Of a stretch of DNA of 46,256 nucleotides, positions 10,201-16,608 are shown one piece after another (within the stretch, counting starts at the first letter, position 1; every line of letters begins with the position of its first letter). Source of the DNA: Bacilli bacterium (lineage in GTDB: Bacteria; Bacillota_I; Bacilli_A; RFN20; DUOF01); the NCBI GenBank assembly GCA_017517765.1, contig JAFWYE010000005.1:1-46256 (forward strand). Reading direction: 5' to 3'. Below the pieces are notes generated by a model that worked only from the letters and a program-made list of their open reading frames with translations, did not search any database and was not told the DNA's origin. The translations under genes were made by a program, and so were the position numbers.

Positions 10201-10488
10201 ATTTATTATGTCCTTAATATTATCTAACTCAACATTAGCTATTTCTCTATTATACGTTGCTATAAGTGATAAACCATTCTCATTATATTCTTTAACCATT
10301 GTAGTAGCTATTTTTTCTACTACACTCTTATCAATATCTTCATCAAATTCAAACTCCTCATAGCTATAATTAACCATGTATCCTTTATCATTTTTATTAT
10401 ATTCACTAAATGAAAACTCTACATTAGTCTCACTATATTCTGGATCATCAAAATCATAATGATTAGCAATTCTAAAATACACTCTCAT
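7231..10488 (-). CDS. Large TPR/Sel1-like repeat protein of unknown function
   Basis: 1085 aa from ATG 10488, which sits six bases after GAAGGTGAT. An earlier in-frame start at 10521 lacks a ribosome site and overlaps the upstream terminator region. Residues 1-180 form an acidic alpha/beta N-terminal domain. Residues about 190-660 are helical repeats of TPR/Sel1 type (for example LPAYKALGDYYKRNGDNKKA, SEAMFDLYNYYKSTN and HMLGLGTEENYNKAYDYFKD), broken near 380-400 by a highly charged Lys/Glu coiled segment. Residues about 760-880 are mostly coiled coil. The last 190 residues form a separate domain with GGTLVIEAKVGLYSGEIVTLGG and a Tyr/Trp/Cys-rich end. No membrane segment is visible. It heads the operon with the 532-aa membrane protein and the methyltransferase, so it may be a scaffold working with them. 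Confidence 0.85.
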   Translation of the reverse strand: MRVYFRIANHYDFDDPEYSETNVEFSFSEYNKNDKGYMVNYSYEEFEFDEDIDKSVVEKIATTMVKEYNENGLSLIATYNREIANVELDNIKDIINDDLYDKSEFDDVYLRLTNNDESKDIIFNYLGHGYYNKVEDLILKVYYPSASTKVREYLKFLSLILINKTGSKNEKLNNYSRESFNSLYYLKEDNNVNPKAAKLFFEAPYNPKKEEKLLLKALKLGYLPAYKALGDYYKRNGDNKKALDYYLLGETYGDKDSILELANIYKGEDKEGEYLTKIYKYNDIEVLYRLANVSKDLKEECITRIVRIYLGNITNSYYLDWAIKEYVELLKNDDIYLAYLVAMTSKDKDLINKTREMLLNKVKENMNLNRINKEKEKKKKEEEETKKREKIELNILINDGSHWNKNERKSDYDKKVYLYKEALKSNNEESKLAYLIEAAKLNHSEAMFDLYNYYKSTNLVESFKYLVLSCEFKNEKALNEFKTLKSSDKNLLEYHEALILAYKDSKIARKELAKLSEKGIASLELYKKYYMSNALIALRLAKYYLYVFTEEKIERKYICQALTLDFDLSLDTFIEIIGYECDLNDEMFVNTILRNKDKHNAYIYYELSRIYSSESACEKYNLEYSLKTSFNYLVEAKLICKDDKLKRLVYLSLGNSHMLGLGTEENYNKAYDYFKDYDKELANKIYKDEKYKKSVAKISETTISLMNKYKCSQLEEFKKINKVKYERIINSYNVLPSSLLETRLKERDYLLSLGFSIDELYDYSGSFRAHELRNKNKVSQKEEEIRLKKQEDNIASNDNVSKVITNNKEELKESSNEEVDTKQDKLKELREELGYPSKVEFSSDPLLSSKQKEKLYQKQLESYKDELKQYKERLFEVESPYKGLNLSEVYKLLKDILKYDVDSNEFTSICKDKFNEVYKYDNLPDVEFIIKEEILDVKETLAIEKMLVGAPIKGGTLVIEAKVGLYSGEIVTLGGGNSIDYMYTLMKEFQESDLSKWGSWQDYSRSDSKVGASIYLKEASLKGGDYSRGKEICKNAIWNVIQPMFKQNKICCSKYIKLDRNHGHIIYFVPDKIKVRFTFPEYNGV

Positions 10489-10506
10489 AAAATCACCTTC
10501 AAAACC

Positions 10507-10512
10507 ATTATA
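10507..10512 (-). promoter_or_regulatory. Possible -10 box for the 1085-aa gene
   Basis: TATAAT on the minus strand lies about 19 bases upstream of the ATG at 10488, just after the terminator of the upstream gene. No good -35 match sits 17 bases away, so this is weak. Confidence 0.3.
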
Positions 10513-10523
10513 TAATAGCAAAT

Positions 10524-10547
10524 AAAAAAAGTAGATATTCTATCTAC
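10524..10547 (-). terminator. Terminator overlapping the stop codon of the kinase-like gene
   Basis: Hairpin GTAGATA-GAA-TATCTAC (10531-10547, read on minus) followed by seven T. The stem contains the TAG stop of the gene ending at 10540, separating it from the next operon. Confidence 0.8.
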
Positions 10548-11694
10548 CTTTTTTAACTGGTGTAGTCTTCACTTCTCTAGTTTCCTTTTTTACCTCTTCT
10601 TTAGGTATTTCTATTCCTTTTTCTCTTTTATATCTTTTTTCAAACTGAATAGACATATCACTAGATATTTCCACTTTTGGATCCCCTTCTTTATAAACAA
10701 AATCAGTATCGATTAAAACATAATCCCCAGCTTTTAATGTCTCAGTTACAACACCATGTAACCCATGCTTTTCATTGTTTCTAGGAGGATTATCTTTAAG
10801 CAACTTTCCTATATTTCCATATTTAAAGTCACCACATATTACGCCTCTATCTCTCATATCTTTATAAATTTGATACATCTCTTCATCAGTTATAGAAAAA
10901 TCAGTATCTACTCTATCAGCCACTTCGATTACTGCCCCAATTCCTAAATCACTTTGTAAATCTCTTCTTAGATGGGGTTGTAATATTCTTTTATCATTTG
11001 GCATATCAAAAGTCTTTCTAGGAGTACCAACTTTAATAATTGTATCTCCCACTCTAATAACACTAGAGAAACTGCCCGCAAGTAATGTTTTAATATCCAT
11101 CACTTTAGCTTTTTCATGAACCATAGTCTTATCTACTATGTTACTAACTATTTTAATTAATGCATCAGACTCTTTCTCAGTTAAATTACCTCTAATAGAT
11201 AAAGTAGTAGTTAATATTTCCTTTAAAAATCCTTCTTTATTTTTTAAGTAATATTCGTGCATTTTATCTTTATTTTCTTCACTTAAATCTACATATTCAA
11301 AAATAGCAACCATCTTTTTTAAATCATAATTACTACTAACATAATCAAAATTATTATTTATAAAATCCGTAGTGAATTTCTTTATCTCACTATCACTAAT
11401 AATAGATTTAAAATCAAAATGATCTACACTATCTAAAATAAGCTTAATAGTGTCTTCTTTTTCCATAAACTCTCTCATTTCAGGATGCTCATATAAAGCA
11501 TTTACAGATACTTCAGCACTACCCTTAGGCATACTTTGTAATACCCTAGAAAAATTATTTTGAATTAATACTTCTACTTTTTCATCATTAAATAAGCTCT
11601 TTTTTGCTCTAAAAAGCTCATTAATATAATAAGGAGTAAGAAATCTATTTGTAACAAGTTTATCAAGTTCTTTACTAAATTTTCTCTTATTCAT
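10540..11694 (-). CDS. Protein-kinase-fold protein of unknown substrate
   Basis: 384 aa from ATG 11694; a GTG nine bases earlier lies within the AGGAGTGAT ribosome site and was not chosen. Residues 1-200 are helical without a recognised domain. From about 200 on, a kinase-like core can be traced: glycine/serine loop LLAGSFSSVIRVG (about 204-216), the strand-3 lysine in IIKVG (Lys221), the catalytic loop RGVICGDFKYGNIG with Asp289 and Asn294 in the D....N spacing, and IDTDF (Asp329/Asp331) at the position of the metal-binding DFG. Canonical HRD is replaced by CGD, as in small-molecule and atypical kinases. The C-terminus is a Lys/Glu-rich tail. It is transcribed alone, next to the modular-family operon. 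Kinase activity is inferred, not shown. Confidence 0.72.
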   Translation of the reverse strand: MNKRKFSKELDKLVTNRFLTPYYINELFRAKKSLFNDEKVEVLIQNNFSRVLQSMPKGSAEVSVNALYEHPEMREFMEKEDTIKLILDSVDHFDFKSIISDSEIKKFTTDFINNNFDYVSSNYDLKKMVAIFEYVDLSEENKDKMHEYYLKNKEGFLKEILTTTLSIRGNLTEKESDALIKIVSNIVDKTMVHEKAKVMDIKTLLAGSFSSVIRVGDTIIKVGTPRKTFDMPNDKRILQPHLRRDLQSDLGIGAVIEVADRVDTDFSITDEEMYQIYKDMRDRGVICGDFKYGNIGKLLKDNPPRNNEKHGLHGVVTETLKAGDYVLIDTDFVYKEGDPKVEISSDMSIQFEKRYKREKGIEIPKEEVKKETREVKTTPVKKGR

Positions 11695-11783
11695 AACTAT
11701 CACTCCTATAAATAATTATATCAAAATATAATTACATTACAAAATTATAGTTTCTAATTGAAACTAACATGTTTATAAGTTTT

Positions 11784-12740
11784 CTATCTCCCTAAAACTT
11801 CTGCTAATAAATCAGGTCTATCAGTAGTAATAACATCTGCTCCATTATTTATTAAAAGAGTCATATCTTCTTTTGTTACTATTCCCCAATAAACTACTAA
11901 TTGATTTCTCTTTTTAAAAGTTTTAATTAACTCTTTATCAATAAGTTTAATAAGAGGTATACTTTTAGCTTTTTCATTATATGGAACTTGTATACACTCA
12001 TATGTAGGGTTATAAAAATGATCTAAACTCAATTTAGAAAATACAATTTGTTCGATTACTTTATCACCCAAACTACCTGTATATTGATCAGGATATTTCT
12101 CTTCCATGTACCCCATCAAATCATCATCAAAACTTATAATCATGCTTCTATCTTTATACCAAGAGTAAATATCTAACATCTTCATAACTTCATCTGTTAT
12201 CTTAATGGCATTAGTTCCAGAATCTTTAATTTCAATAAATAATTTAAAATCTCTAGCCTCATTATATCTAATAAAGAAATCTTCTATTCTCATTAGAGTT
12301 AATCCAGCATTTAATGCTTCTAATGAAGAATATTGTTTATATGGAGTTTCCCCTTCTAAACTAGTAAAATTTTTTCCCAAATTATACTCTACTAGTTCAA
12401 TATAGTTATGTTCACTTAGCTTAATAGAAGTCTCTCCCTCATCAAGTGCCATCCTATTTATATCCTCATCATGATTAATTACAATTACATTATCTTTAGT
12501 CAATCTTAAATCAAGTTCAACAATATCAGTATAACTAGTTTCTTTTATAACATAATCAAAAGCCATTTGAGTATTTTCAGGATTAAGAAGTGCCCCACCC
12601 CTGTGTGCACTAATTTGTACATAATCTTCCTTCCACTCATTAGTTTCTACAACTTTTCTAAGTGGTAAAACATCTACTAAAGTAACTAAAAGACACAATA
12701 TTAATGACCCTAATATAAAATATTCACTCTTTTTAGACAT
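11784..12740 (-). CDS. Membrane-anchored glycerophosphodiester phosphodiesterase
   Basis: 318 aa. Residues 7-26 form one N-terminal membrane helix (FILGSLILCLLVTLVDVLPL), placing the catalytic domain outside the cell. The GDPD family signature is clear: His46-Arg47 in SAHRGG, NPENT, the metal ligands Glu75 and Asp77 in IVELDLRLT, His90 in VIVINHDEDINR, a conserved FIEIK strand near 165 and the C-terminal ADVITTDRPDLL. It hydrolyses glycerophosphodiesters, such as lipid head groups or teichoic-acid-like glycerophosphate, to glycerol-3-phosphate and an alcohol. It is transcribed alone from a recognisable promoter at 12764-12792, with an AAGG ribosome site. Confidence 0.93.
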   Translation of the reverse strand: MSKKSEYFILGSLILCLLVTLVDVLPLRKVVETNEWKEDYVQISAHRGGALLNPENTQMAFDYVIKETSYTDIVELDLRLTKDNVIVINHDEDINRMALDEGETSIKLSEHNYIELVEYNLGKNFTSLEGETPYKQYSSLEALNAGLTLMRIEDFFIRYNEARDFKLFIEIKDSGTNAIKITDEVMKMLDIYSWYKDRSMIISFDDDLMGYMEEKYPDQYTGSLGDKVIEQIVFSKLSLDHFYNPTYECIQVPYNEKAKSIPLIKLIDKELIKTFKKRNQLVVYWGIVTKEDMTLLINNGADVITTDRPDLLAEVLGR

Positions 12741-12763
12741 ACTATCACTACCTTACAACTATA

Positions 12764-12801
12764 ATTTTAGTTACTAGCATACTAAAGTGCAATTAATTGC
12801 A
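12764..12801 (-). promoter_or_regulatory. Promoter of the GDPD gene with a palindrome over the -35 box
   Basis: Minus strand TTGCAC (12787-12792), a 17-base spacer and TAAAAT (12764-12769) make a good vegetative promoter. The perfect 14-base palindrome TGCAATTAATTGCA (12788-12801) covers the -35 box and could be a regulator site. Confidence 0.6.
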
Positions 12802-12804
12802 AAT

Positions 12805-12833
12805 AAAAAAATCCATTAGTTATCTAATGGATT
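12805..12833 (-). terminator. Terminator of the RsgI-like lipoprotein gene
   Basis: Perfect ten-base stem AATCCATTAG-TTAT-CTAATGGATT (12810-12833) followed on the minus strand by a T-run. Confidence 0.88.
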
Positions 12834-12842
12834 CTTTTTTAA

Positions 12843-14378
12843 TTAATCATTATTTCTTCTTGCACTCTTTAAATTACTTAAAGCTGCCTTAGCACTTGTT
12901 TCTGCACTACTAAGTGCTAAATCTAATGCTTGTTTAGCAGCAGTTAAAACATTAACTGCATTTGCTTTTAATGTAGCTATTTGAGCTTTATCATCACTAG
13001 TTAAAATAGCATCTACATCATCTTCTATTGCATCAGCTTTATCTTTTAATGTTTCTACAAAGCCATTTAAAGTATCCACATTTAAATTAGATTCTGTTGC
13101 ACTAATTGCATCTTCAATTTGAGTTATTATATTTTTATAATCTTGAATATAAGTTGCTAATTCTTGTCCTTTAGCAGAATTAAATGTTTCTACTACAGGT
13201 TGCATTTGTTCTAAAACAGTTACCCAACCATCAGTTTGATTAAGAATAGTTTGGAAATTATTGTAGAATTCTTTTTTAACATTTAATGCAATATCCGCAA
13301 TTGAACTTTCTAAATTATCTAAAGTTGTATCAAGTGCTTCTTTAGTAGCACTCCAATCTGTACTTGGATTATTTTTAAATAGTATATCTGCATAAGCTTC
13401 AACACTTTCTATAGTTACATTACCATCTTCATCTTTTAGTTTATCTATTTCACTTGCATTCATTCCTAAGCTTTCAAATACACTTTCAATTTGAGCAGAA
13501 TCTAAAACATGAGTTTCTATATTTCTACTCTTTTCTACTACATCAGCAATTAATTCAAATCCTTTCGCAGTAGTGCTATACATAGCATGTAAATAAGGAT
13601 AATAAGAATTTTGTGGTTGAGTAGCAAACTTTTGAGTTAAATAATTTATATATGCCATTTCTTCAGCAACTAATTTAGCTTGATTAAATGCTAACTCAGC
13701 CTCAGATCTAGCAACGTTGAATGCATCAGTCATAAATACTTCAACTTTATCTAAATTTGCATCAAGAGCATCAATTAAAGCACTATCATCCATAGTTACT
13801 GCTGTATCTAGAGAAATATCTCCAGTTTCACTAACTGATAGAGCTAATTTATATTTAGAAATTGTCATATTTTGAATTGCTTGATTTGTAGGAAACTTAG
13901 CTTTATATTCTTCAAAATCTCTAAGTAAAGAATATGCAGCTTCTGTATCAGTTGTAACTGTTAATCCTAATCCCTCAGCTGTAGCAATAATCTTAGATTT
14001 AATACTATTTAATTTAGCAGTATCAATACCTGAAGATAGTACATTTACTACATCATTATCCTCAGTTAAATATCCAAGTTCTTTAGCAAGAGTAGTAATT
14101 TTAGCTACTGCATCTTCAATACTTTTACCAACTATACCACTCTCTCCATATAAAAGAACTTTTGCATCTTCATTAGTTCCATATACATTTATAACTTTAC
14201 CATTTTCATCTACAACAAGCTCAATTGATGGGTTAATATCCAAACTAACAAATCCATCTGCCTCTGCTGTTGGAGGATTTCCTGGTGGATCTCCATTATC
14301 AAAACACGAACAACCTGCCAAATATGCACTACTAGCAACTATTCCTATACTAAGTAGCCCTGTCAAAACCTTTTTCAT
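12843..14378 (-). CDS. Lipoprotein with an RsgI-like extracellular domain and a long helical region
   Basis: 511 aa. The signal peptide ends in lipobox LAGC (Cys23), so the protein is lipid-anchored outside. Residues about 40-118 read VSLDINPSIELVVDENGKVI, then VYGTNEDAKVLL and KSIEDAVAKI...ELGYL. This is the pattern of the middle (extracellular) domain of RsgI-type anti-sigma factors. In RsgI that domain follows a cytosolic sigma-binding domain and one membrane helix; here both are replaced by the lipid anchor, and no sigma factor gene lies nearby. Residues about 145-505 are almost all helix, rich in Ala, Asp and Asn, probably a long coiled or bundled stalk. Divergent to a TetR regulator. 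Strong ribosome site (AAGGGGG) and its own terminator. Exact role unknown. Confidence 0.85.
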   Translation of the reverse strand: MKKVLTGLLSIGIVASSAYLAGCSCFDNGDPPGNPPTAEADGFVSLDINPSIELVVDENGKVINVYGTNEDAKVLLYGESGIVGKSIEDAVAKITTLAKELGYLTEDNDVVNVLSSGIDTAKLNSIKSKIIATAEGLGLTVTTDTEAAYSLLRDFEEYKAKFPTNQAIQNMTISKYKLALSVSETGDISLDTAVTMDDSALIDALDANLDKVEVFMTDAFNVARSEAELAFNQAKLVAEEMAYINYLTQKFATQPQNSYYPYLHAMYSTTAKGFELIADVVEKSRNIETHVLDSAQIESVFESLGMNASEIDKLKDEDGNVTIESVEAYADILFKNNPSTDWSATKEALDTTLDNLESSIADIALNVKKEFYNNFQTILNQTDGWVTVLEQMQPVVETFNSAKGQELATYIQDYKNIITQIEDAISATESNLNVDTLNGFVETLKDKADAIEDDVDAILTSDDKAQIATLKANAVNVLTAAKQALDLALSSAETSAKAALSNLKSARRNND

Positions 14379-14446
14379 TTTGTTTTCCCCCTTTGCAATA
14401 TTATTGCTTTCTTACTTTCATTATATTATAATTTAATCACATTAAA

Positions 14447-14471
14447 GCAACACTGTAGTTTTAATTGTTGC
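14447..14471. promoter_or_regulatory. Inverted repeat between the lipoprotein and TetR genes (candidate TetR operator)
   Basis: GCAACA (14447-14452) and TGTTGC (14466-14471) form an inverted repeat with a 13-base spacer in the 123-base divergent intergenic region. The spacing fits a dimeric regulator such as the adjacent TetR protein, but binding is only inferred. Confidence 0.4.
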
Positions 14472-14501
14472 GCTATTTTAAATTTTGTTGGGAGTGAATT
14501 T

Positions 14502-15068
14502 ATGAACACTGTAAATAATAAAAAAGCTAAAGAAACAAGAAAAAAGATAGAAAATGCATTTTTAGAAATGCTAAAACATAGTGATATAACTACTATTGGA
14601 GTCACAGATATTTGTAATGAAGTTGGAGTAAACAGAAGTACTTTTTATCTTCACTACAATAACATTAACGATCTAGTAGAACAAATAGAAGCCAAGATGA
14701 TGAAAAAATTAACCAAAGAGATGAATGCTACAGAATATTTAAAAATATCTGATAGTGAAAGATATTTACTACCATATCTCAACTATATTTACTCTAATCA
14801 AGAATTTTTTAGAGTATTCTACAAGTATTCAGTTAATAACAAATATGAAACTAGACTAGAAGAAATCTTATATTCGGTAATAAAAAAACATCTTAATTAC
14901 ACAATAGTTAGTAATTCTATAATTCTAGATTATTGTCTAGAGTACTATGAAGCAGGAATATTTACTATCATAAAAAAATGGATATTAAATAACTATAAAG
15001 AAACTCCTGAAGAAATAGTAAAAATAATTGCCATTTGTACAACAAACAAGTTTATAAATTCAAAGTAA
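14502..15068 (+). CDS. TetR/AcrR family transcriptional regulator
   Basis: 188 aa DNA-binding repressor of usual family length. Residues 10-57 form the helix-turn-helix domain: ETRKKIENAFLEMLKHSDIT, then VTDICNEVGVNRSTFYLHYNN, an excellent match to the recognition helix of TetR regulators that act on multidrug or stress genes. Residues 65-188 form a helical ligand/dimer domain with aromatic-rich segments (FRVFYKYSVNN). The ligand is unknown. It is divergent from the RsgI-like lipoprotein, the most likely target along with itself. The ribosome site is GGGAGTGA. It ends at a terminator shared with the convergent small gene. Confidence 0.92.
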   Translation: MNTVNNKKAKETRKKIENAFLEMLKHSDITTIGVTDICNEVGVNRSTFYLHYNNINDLVEQIEAKMMKKLTKEMNATEYLKISDSERYLLPYLNYIYSNQEFFRVFYKYSVNNKYETRLEEILYSVIKKHLNYTIVSNSIILDYCLEYYEAGIFTIIKKWILNNYKETPEEIVKIIAICTTNKFINSK

Positions 15069-15093
15069 AAAAACTCACAAAACGTGAGTTTTT
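15069..15093. terminator. Bidirectional terminator between tetR and the marR-side genes
   Basis: Stem AAAAACTCAC-AAAAC-GTGAGTTTTT (15069-15093), symmetrical and flanked by T-rich sequence on both sides. Confidence 0.82.
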
Positions 15094-15277
15094 ATTTTTC
15101 AAAAAAAGCTATACCTACCTTATCCTTTACATAATTATTAATAAAATCAAATGCCTTTTTACTACCTCTAGCTTTCCCAATCATTTCTACTTTACCATCT
15201 ATTAGACAATCAATTGTTTTGATATTTAATAGCCATGTTTTTTCCTCATTTATCACATATTTTTTCAAGGTTTTCAC
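15092..15277 (-). CDS. Possible 61-aa small protein overlapping the end of the MarR gene
   Basis: The frame opens with GTG inside the last 32 bases of the MarR gene and reads through to a stop directly at the shared terminator. It encodes a basic 61-residue protein (core DCLIDGKVEMIGKARGSKKA). No ribosome site precedes the GTG. A good site (TGAGGAAAA) instead precedes an ATG at the MarR stop, but that ATG is in a different frame and stops after eight codons. This could be a real translationally coupled gene, a gene carrying a one-base shift, or a decayed remnant. Its position just before the terminator favours a once-functional gene. I recognise no family. Confidence 0.35.
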   Translation of the reverse strand: MKTLKKYVINEEKTWLLNIKTIDCLIDGKVEMIGKARGSKKAFDFINNYVKDKVGIAFFEK

Positions 15278-15683
15278 TAATTAGAGCTAGACTTTTATAA
15301 AAAACAACTCTATTCTCTTCGCTTAAACCAACACTAGCCTCATTAAGAATTCTATTAACTTTTTCATTTACTTTCCTTGCAACATTAAGACCTTTTTCAG
15401 TAAGCATTATTGGAGTTTTATATCTTTTTATTGTTTTAGAGTCACATGTAAGATATCCATTAGTTTCTAAATAATCTATTGCTCTAGAAACTGCAGCCTT
15501 ATCCTCATCACATATATCACATAACTCTTTTGCTGTTAACCCTGCTTCTTCATATAAATAATATAAACAAGATACATGAGTACTTTTCAAATCAAACTCC
15601 GCCATTTCTTCAGCCTTAATTTTACGAATACATCTATTAACTTTTGATGTAAGGACAGTAAATAATTTAAATCTATTTTCCAT
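15246..15683 (-). CDS. MarR family transcriptional regulator
   Basis: 145 aa from ATG 15683, which follows AGAGGTGA by seven bases. A longer frame to a TTG at 15719 lacks a ribosome site and would run through an operator. The winged helix-turn-helix is clear: LKSTHVSCLYYLYEEAGLTA, then KELCDICDEDKAAVSRAIDYL (recognition helix), then the wing NGYLTCDSKTIKRYKTPIMLTEKG. N- and C-terminal helices form the dimer interface. Two matching palindromes sit over its own promoter, so it very probably represses itself, and perhaps the divergent gene at 15831. The ligand is unknown. Confidence 0.93.
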   Translation of the reverse strand: MENRFKLFTVLTSKVNRCIRKIKAEEMAEFDLKSTHVSCLYYLYEEAGLTAKELCDICDEDKAAVSRAIDYLETNGYLTCDSKTIKRYKTPIMLTEKGLNVARKVNEKVNRILNEASVGLSEENRVVFYKSLALISENLEKICDK

Positions 15684-15695
15684 TAAGTTCACCTC

Positions 15696-15750
15696 TTGTT
15701 GTTTTATCAACAAACTCAAGTATATTTTTTTCTTGTTGATTTGTCAACAA
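15696..15750. promoter_or_regulatory. Two MarR-type palindromic operators
   Basis: TTGTTGATTTGTCAACAA (15733-15750) is a perfect inverted repeat of seven-base arms. TTGTTGTTTTATCAACAA (15696-15713) is nearly the same, 37 bases away, and both are followed by ACTCAA. The first covers the -35 box of the marR promoter and the second lies between the transcript start and the ribosome site, a textbook autorepression layout. Confidence 0.75.
15719..15747 (-). promoter_or_regulatory. Promoter of the marR-type gene
   Basis: TTGACA (15742-15747), a 17-base spacer and TATACT (15719-15724) on the minus strand form a near-consensus promoter. Transcription should begin near 15712. Operators overlap the -35 box and the transcript start. 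Confidence 0.75.
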
Positions 15751-15830
15751 ACTCAAAACATATTATTTCCTATCTAAAATAACACTTTAAATATAACCTA
15801 AACAGTGTTAAAATATTTTTGGTGATATAA

Positions 15831-16205
15831 ATGAGTGATATAAGTGAAGTTATAGACAGATTAACAGAAAATAATACATATGCTACTGACATATGTTTAC
15901 TACTATATCTTAGCGATAATTATCCTAGTTTATACTATCTAGATTACTTAGATATTAAAGGGGAAGAGTTAGAAAACTTGCCTAATTGTCTAGTAGATAA
16001 GGATGATATAAATTATTTAACTCAAACAATTAGATTTTTAAGATCTGGATTTCTAGGAAAAGATGAAATAAAACAAAATTTAAATAGTAAAAATCCCGTT
16101 CCATTTATCGATAGATTAATTAAAAAAGGTGAAGATTGGGACTATGTATATGAGGATTATGCAGGAAAGTTTAGACAAGCATTAAGAAAAAATAAATCAA
16201 GATAA
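15831..16205 (+). CDS. Small acidic protein of unknown function, divergent from marR
   Basis: 124 aa, cytosolic, mostly helical, rich in Asp, Leu and Tyr (LYYLDYLDIKGEELENLPNC). A second half (residues 60-124) ends in a basic tail (GKFRQALRKNKSR). No signal peptide, membrane helix or catalytic motif. The ribosome site is GGTGAT. The divergent position 81 bases from the nearer MarR operator makes regulation by that protein possible but uncertain. It shares a bidirectional terminator with the convergent 127-aa gene. I recognise no family. Confidence 0.7.
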   Translation: MSDISEVIDRLTENNTYATDICLLLYLSDNYPSLYYLDYLDIKGEELENLPNCLVDKDDINYLTQTIRFLRSGFLGKDEIKQNLNSKNPVPFIDRLIKKGEDWDYVYEDYAGKFRQALRKNKSR

Positions 16206-16233
16206 AAAAAGGCTCTTACTCAGAGTCTTTTTT
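16204..16233. terminator. Bidirectional terminator
   Basis: Stem AGGCTCT-TACTC-AGAGTCT (16210-16228, one G-T pair) flanked by A7 and T6, between two convergent genes. Confidence 0.8.
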
Positions 16234-16599
16234 CATTAATATCCATGTCCAATAAGTATAAGAGTAACTGCTTCCATCTCCAACTTTAACTTCAGGTTTA
16301 TCTAATGTAACAATAACTTCATAAGATTTATACATACTTCCACCCTTTAAATAAACGCCATAAAATTCATCATTTTTAACTACAATGCTTTCATCTTTAA
16401 TTTCATTAAAAGTAGAGGAATATTCACTATCTTTATCATTAAAATCAGTATAGTAATAATCATATATTTCTTTTATATGATACTTACTAGCAACATTCAA
16501 AATATTTTCTAATATCTCTCCACTATATTCTTTTTTTTCATATTTAATCTTGTTATAAGTTTCTAATTCACTCTTATCATTAATTACATATAGTTTCAT
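16216..16599 (-). CDS. Unknown 127-aa cytosolic protein
   Basis: 127 aa, no signal peptide or membrane segment. Alpha/beta make-up with many Tyr, Lys and Glu. The C-terminal half has beta strands (YEVIVTLDKPEVKVGDGSSY, then TYWTWILMKK). It is the last gene of the four-gene operon with the 280-aa unknown, the nucleotidyltransferase and the 579-aa membrane protein, starting nine bases after the latter with a strong TAGGAGG ribosome site. The context suggests an accessory partner of the membrane protein. I recognise no family. Confidence 0.75.
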   Translation of the reverse strand: MKLYVINDKSELETYNKIKYEKKEYSGEILENILNVASKYHIKEIYDYYYTDFNDKDSEYSSTFNEIKDESIVVKNDEFYGVYLKGGSMYKSYEVIVTLDKPEVKVGDGSSYSYTYWTWILMKKDSE

Positions 16600-16608
16600 A
16601 AAGACCTC

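Noticed and set aside
7231..10547. Phage or conjugative element because of many large unknown genes in a row
   Set aside because: No integrase, transposase, relaxase, capsid or attachment-site repeat was found, and base composition and ribosome sites look the same as in the neighbouring housekeeping genes.
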